NCBI GenBank assembly: GCA_022606425.2 | Contig: JAHDVF020001365.1 | Span: forward strand, 744,001-808,000 | Reading direction: 5' to 3' | Origin: Lepidostoma basale | Lineage: Eukaryota > Arthropoda > Insecta > Trichoptera > Lepidostomatidae | DNA: 64,000 bases | Shown here: positions 62,436-64,000 of the stretch, piece after piece | How the letters are laid out: the number at the start of each line of letters is the position of its first letter | How positions within the stretch are numbered: position 1 is the stretch's first letter | Translations under genes and position numbers: made by a program | Notes under the pieces: model-generated | The model's database searches: none | Told to the model about the DNA's origin: nothing | What the model saw: the letters and a program-made list of their open reading frames with translations, nothing else

Positions 62436-62450
62436 ACAATTTTATATTAA

Positions 62451-62614
62451 CTAGTAATATTTTTGAGATAAACACCAACAATGATCACATAATTGAAACT
62501 ATTAAGAAAAAAACAGAAGATCGCAGCGAGCTGCCAAAACCCGGTCGAAGCCATAAAACCAAGTGGACATTAAATACATGTTATAAAGTTTTTTTTTCAT
62601 TATTTAAGTTAACA
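62451..62614. other. AT-rich spacer
   Basis: GCCAAAACCCGGTCGAAGCC at 62535-62554 faintly recalls the HHR-D 3' half. Otherwise unassigned. Confidence 0.3.
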
Positions 62615-62903
62615 TTGTTCTTTTTGTGTTAAATTATTTTTATTATTATTTTTATTTTGTTATTTTATTTTATATCATTGTATTTTATATTATTTGTTTT
62701 TGATTTATTTTGTGGGTGTCGGACGATCGAAGTGTGCGCGGGAGATGCCTATTGGTGGCGATGAGGTTCGCAACCCATCACACCGCGTCTCCCGCGAGCG
62801 AAAAGAGAAGGATGGAGTGCCGCATCAGTAAAGTGTGACAGTCCATTCTTTCTGCCTACCCTTTCGGGGAGACGGCGTGATGGTTAGTTAGTTAGTTAGT
62901 TAT
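62615..62903 (+). mobile_element. X element copy 4, 5'-truncated
   Basis: It starts at TTTTTGTGTTAAATTATTT. The conserved hairpin is at about 62737-62797 (one base of the right stem flank is lost: TCTCCCGCGAGCG). The LineA-type 3' end begins at AAAGTGTGACAGTCC, with CCTTTCGGGG and a (GTTA)n tail (62883-62902). Confidence 0.82.
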
Positions 62904-63235
62904 GTAAATATTTGATTGCTTAATTTAAAGGAAATATAAATGTTTTATCTATTCATTGGCTGAAAAAATAAATATGTATGAAATTGTAATCTTCCCATGG
63001 CTGCCTGGTGTGGTGGTCGGGCCGCAGGGCGGGACGCAGGTGTACTCGTAGGAGGTAGGAGGCACAGCGAGGTGAATAATTATTACCCGCGCGCTCTGTT
63101 TCCGCGAAAATAAAACAACTTACGCATAAATTTAATTCCCTAAAGTTTGGGAAACTGTGCTTAGTCCTGCATAATACTGAAATGGTTGTGATGAAAGAAA
63201 ATCACAAGGACATGCCGCACAACGATGGTGCTCTT
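62904..63235. other. Includes a GC-rich island at 62985-63110
   Basis: GGTCGGGCCGCAGGGCGG and CGCGCGCTCTGTTTCCGC stand out from AT-rich surroundings. A minus-strand frame reads SYEYTCVPPCGPTTTPGSHG, but no start or splice sites are convincing. It may be a host exon or regulatory island. Confidence 0.3.
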
Positions 63236-63436
63236 TAATATTATATTTTAATTTCTTTTAAAACGATTTTTTAAATTATGAAATTAATATTATATTTTAA
63301 TTTCTTTTAAAACGATTTTTTAAATTATGAAATTAATATTATATATTTTAATTTCTTTTAAAACGATTTTTTAAATTATGAAATTAATATTATATTTTAA
63401 TTTCTTTTAAAACGATTTTTTAAATTATGAAATTAA
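63236..63436. repeat. Tandem array, 49-bp unit, about four copies
   Basis: The unit begins TTAATATTATATTTTAATTT and includes CTTTTAAAACGATTTTTTAA. One unit has an extra ATAT. The following LineA-TTG insertion took its target TTAAAACGATT from this array's sequence. Confidence 0.9.
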
Positions 63437-63450
63437 TTATTAAAACGATT

Positions 63451-63775
63451 ATGAACAAAATTATGAAAGGATCGCTGCGTTGGTTCGGACATATGGAACG
63501 CATGGATGGAGAAAGAATGGTTAAGAAAGTATACGTTAATGATGTAAATGGGGTACGAAGCCGAGGCAGACCGAGGAAAACATGGCATGACCAAATTAAT
63601 CAAATTTTAAAGGTTGGTCATGTTAGAAGTCGGAGGAATCGACGTGCGTGTATGACTCGTTGTATGAATGTGGAGGAAGCTAGAGAGGTTTGCCAGGATA
63701 GAGTAGTGTGGCGGTCCATTCTCTCTGCCTACCCCTGCGGGGAAACGGCGTGATGGTTTGTTGTTGTTGTTGTTG
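63451..63775 (+). mobile_element. LineA-TTG insertion with 11-bp TSD
   Basis: Flanked by TTAAAACGATT at 63440-63450 and 63776-63786. The insertion is 5'-truncated. A frame through 63753 reads MNKIMKGSLRWFGHMERMDG, ERMVKKVYVNDVNGVRSRGR and [20 protein letters not shown] to SAYPCGETA, uninterrupted. The 3' hairpin CCCCTGCGGGG is followed by (TTG)n. It is nearly identical to the copy at the window start, so the subfamily was active recently. Confidence 0.96.
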
Positions 63776-63786
63776 TTAAAACGATT

Positions 63787-64000
63787 TTTTTTACGATTTA
63801 ATATGGGAGTATCGTGAGAAAACTCTCATTACTGATACCCCACTATTTATGACATGAGTTATTTGCCTGAATATTAATTAGACATGAGTTCTTTTATATA
63901 CTATTTTTGACATGAGTTATTTTAAATATTATTATAACCAGTAAATATACTTATTGTATAATAGTTTGTGAAAAATTATACACATAATTAAATAAAACTT
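63787..64000. other. AT-rich with three GACATGAGTT repeats
   Basis: GACATGAGTT occurs at about 63851, 63882 and 63909 with AT-rich spacers. No other feature. Confidence 0.5.

Overview
The window looks like AT-rich, repeat-dense nuclear DNA of an arthropod, most likely an insect. Every sizeable reading frame I can identify is a piece of a transposable element. There are no operons or prokaryotic signals, introns would be expected, and tRNA-derived SINEs, hAT-like and piggyBac-like MITEs and many 5'-truncated LINEs are present. The sequence does not settle the order or species. Family names used here (LineA, LineB, X, HHR-A and so on) are my own labels for groups of similar copies inside this window.

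LINEs dominate. One near-complete Jockey/CR1-superfamily element (CR1A, about 2070-6213) has ORF1, an endonuclease/reverse transcriptase ORF2 and a (TTTGA)n tail. Fragments of it recur at 7.8, 13.9, 15.3, 25.1, 32.3-32.9 and 42.9-43.7 kb. LineA is the most abundant family, with more than 30 pieces. Its 3' ends share a CCCC-loop-GGGG hairpin followed by either a (TTG)n or a (TTAG)n tail, and seven copies have clear 8-15 bp target-site duplications (TSDs). Further LINE C-terminal families (LineB to LineI, CR1B and an L2/CR1-like piece) are broken and often joined end to end.

The most interesting layer is a set of short repeats with the hammerhead ribozyme core: C-U-G-A-N-G-A, a stem II, GAAA, a short palindromic stem III, then a U-H cleavage site. 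At least six sequence families (HHR-A to HHR-E and HHR-G) are scattered through the window. Many lie in head-to-head inverted pairs, and one (54890-55167) has a clean 12-bp TSD. Hammerheads with short helix III are known from Penelope-like retroelements, so I infer that these are non-autonomous relatives; no Penelope-type protein is visible here. A second structured family, X, is SINE-like: a conserved multi-stem hairpin joined to the 3' terminus and (TTAG)n tail of LineA.

Layout: 0-7.1 kb LineA, CR1A and a 348-bp tandem duplication; 7.5-16 kb HHR pairs, LineA, SINE1 and a hAT-like MITE nested in LineD; 16-31 kb HHR-A/D/E/C repeats and the LineE-LineB chimera; 31-44 kb X, LineA, a TIR MITE in CR1A and a foldback element; 44.4-47.2 kb a nest with two inverted piggyBac-like MITEs in LineA; 47-57 kb LineC, SINEs, HHR-G, X interrupted by HHR-D, and a possible host exon at 51.1 kb; 57-64 kb LineC, a second possible host exon at 58.3 kb, an (AT)n microsatellite, LineA and X. 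Host coding content is at most a few small exons, so most of this reads as intron or intergenic sequence.
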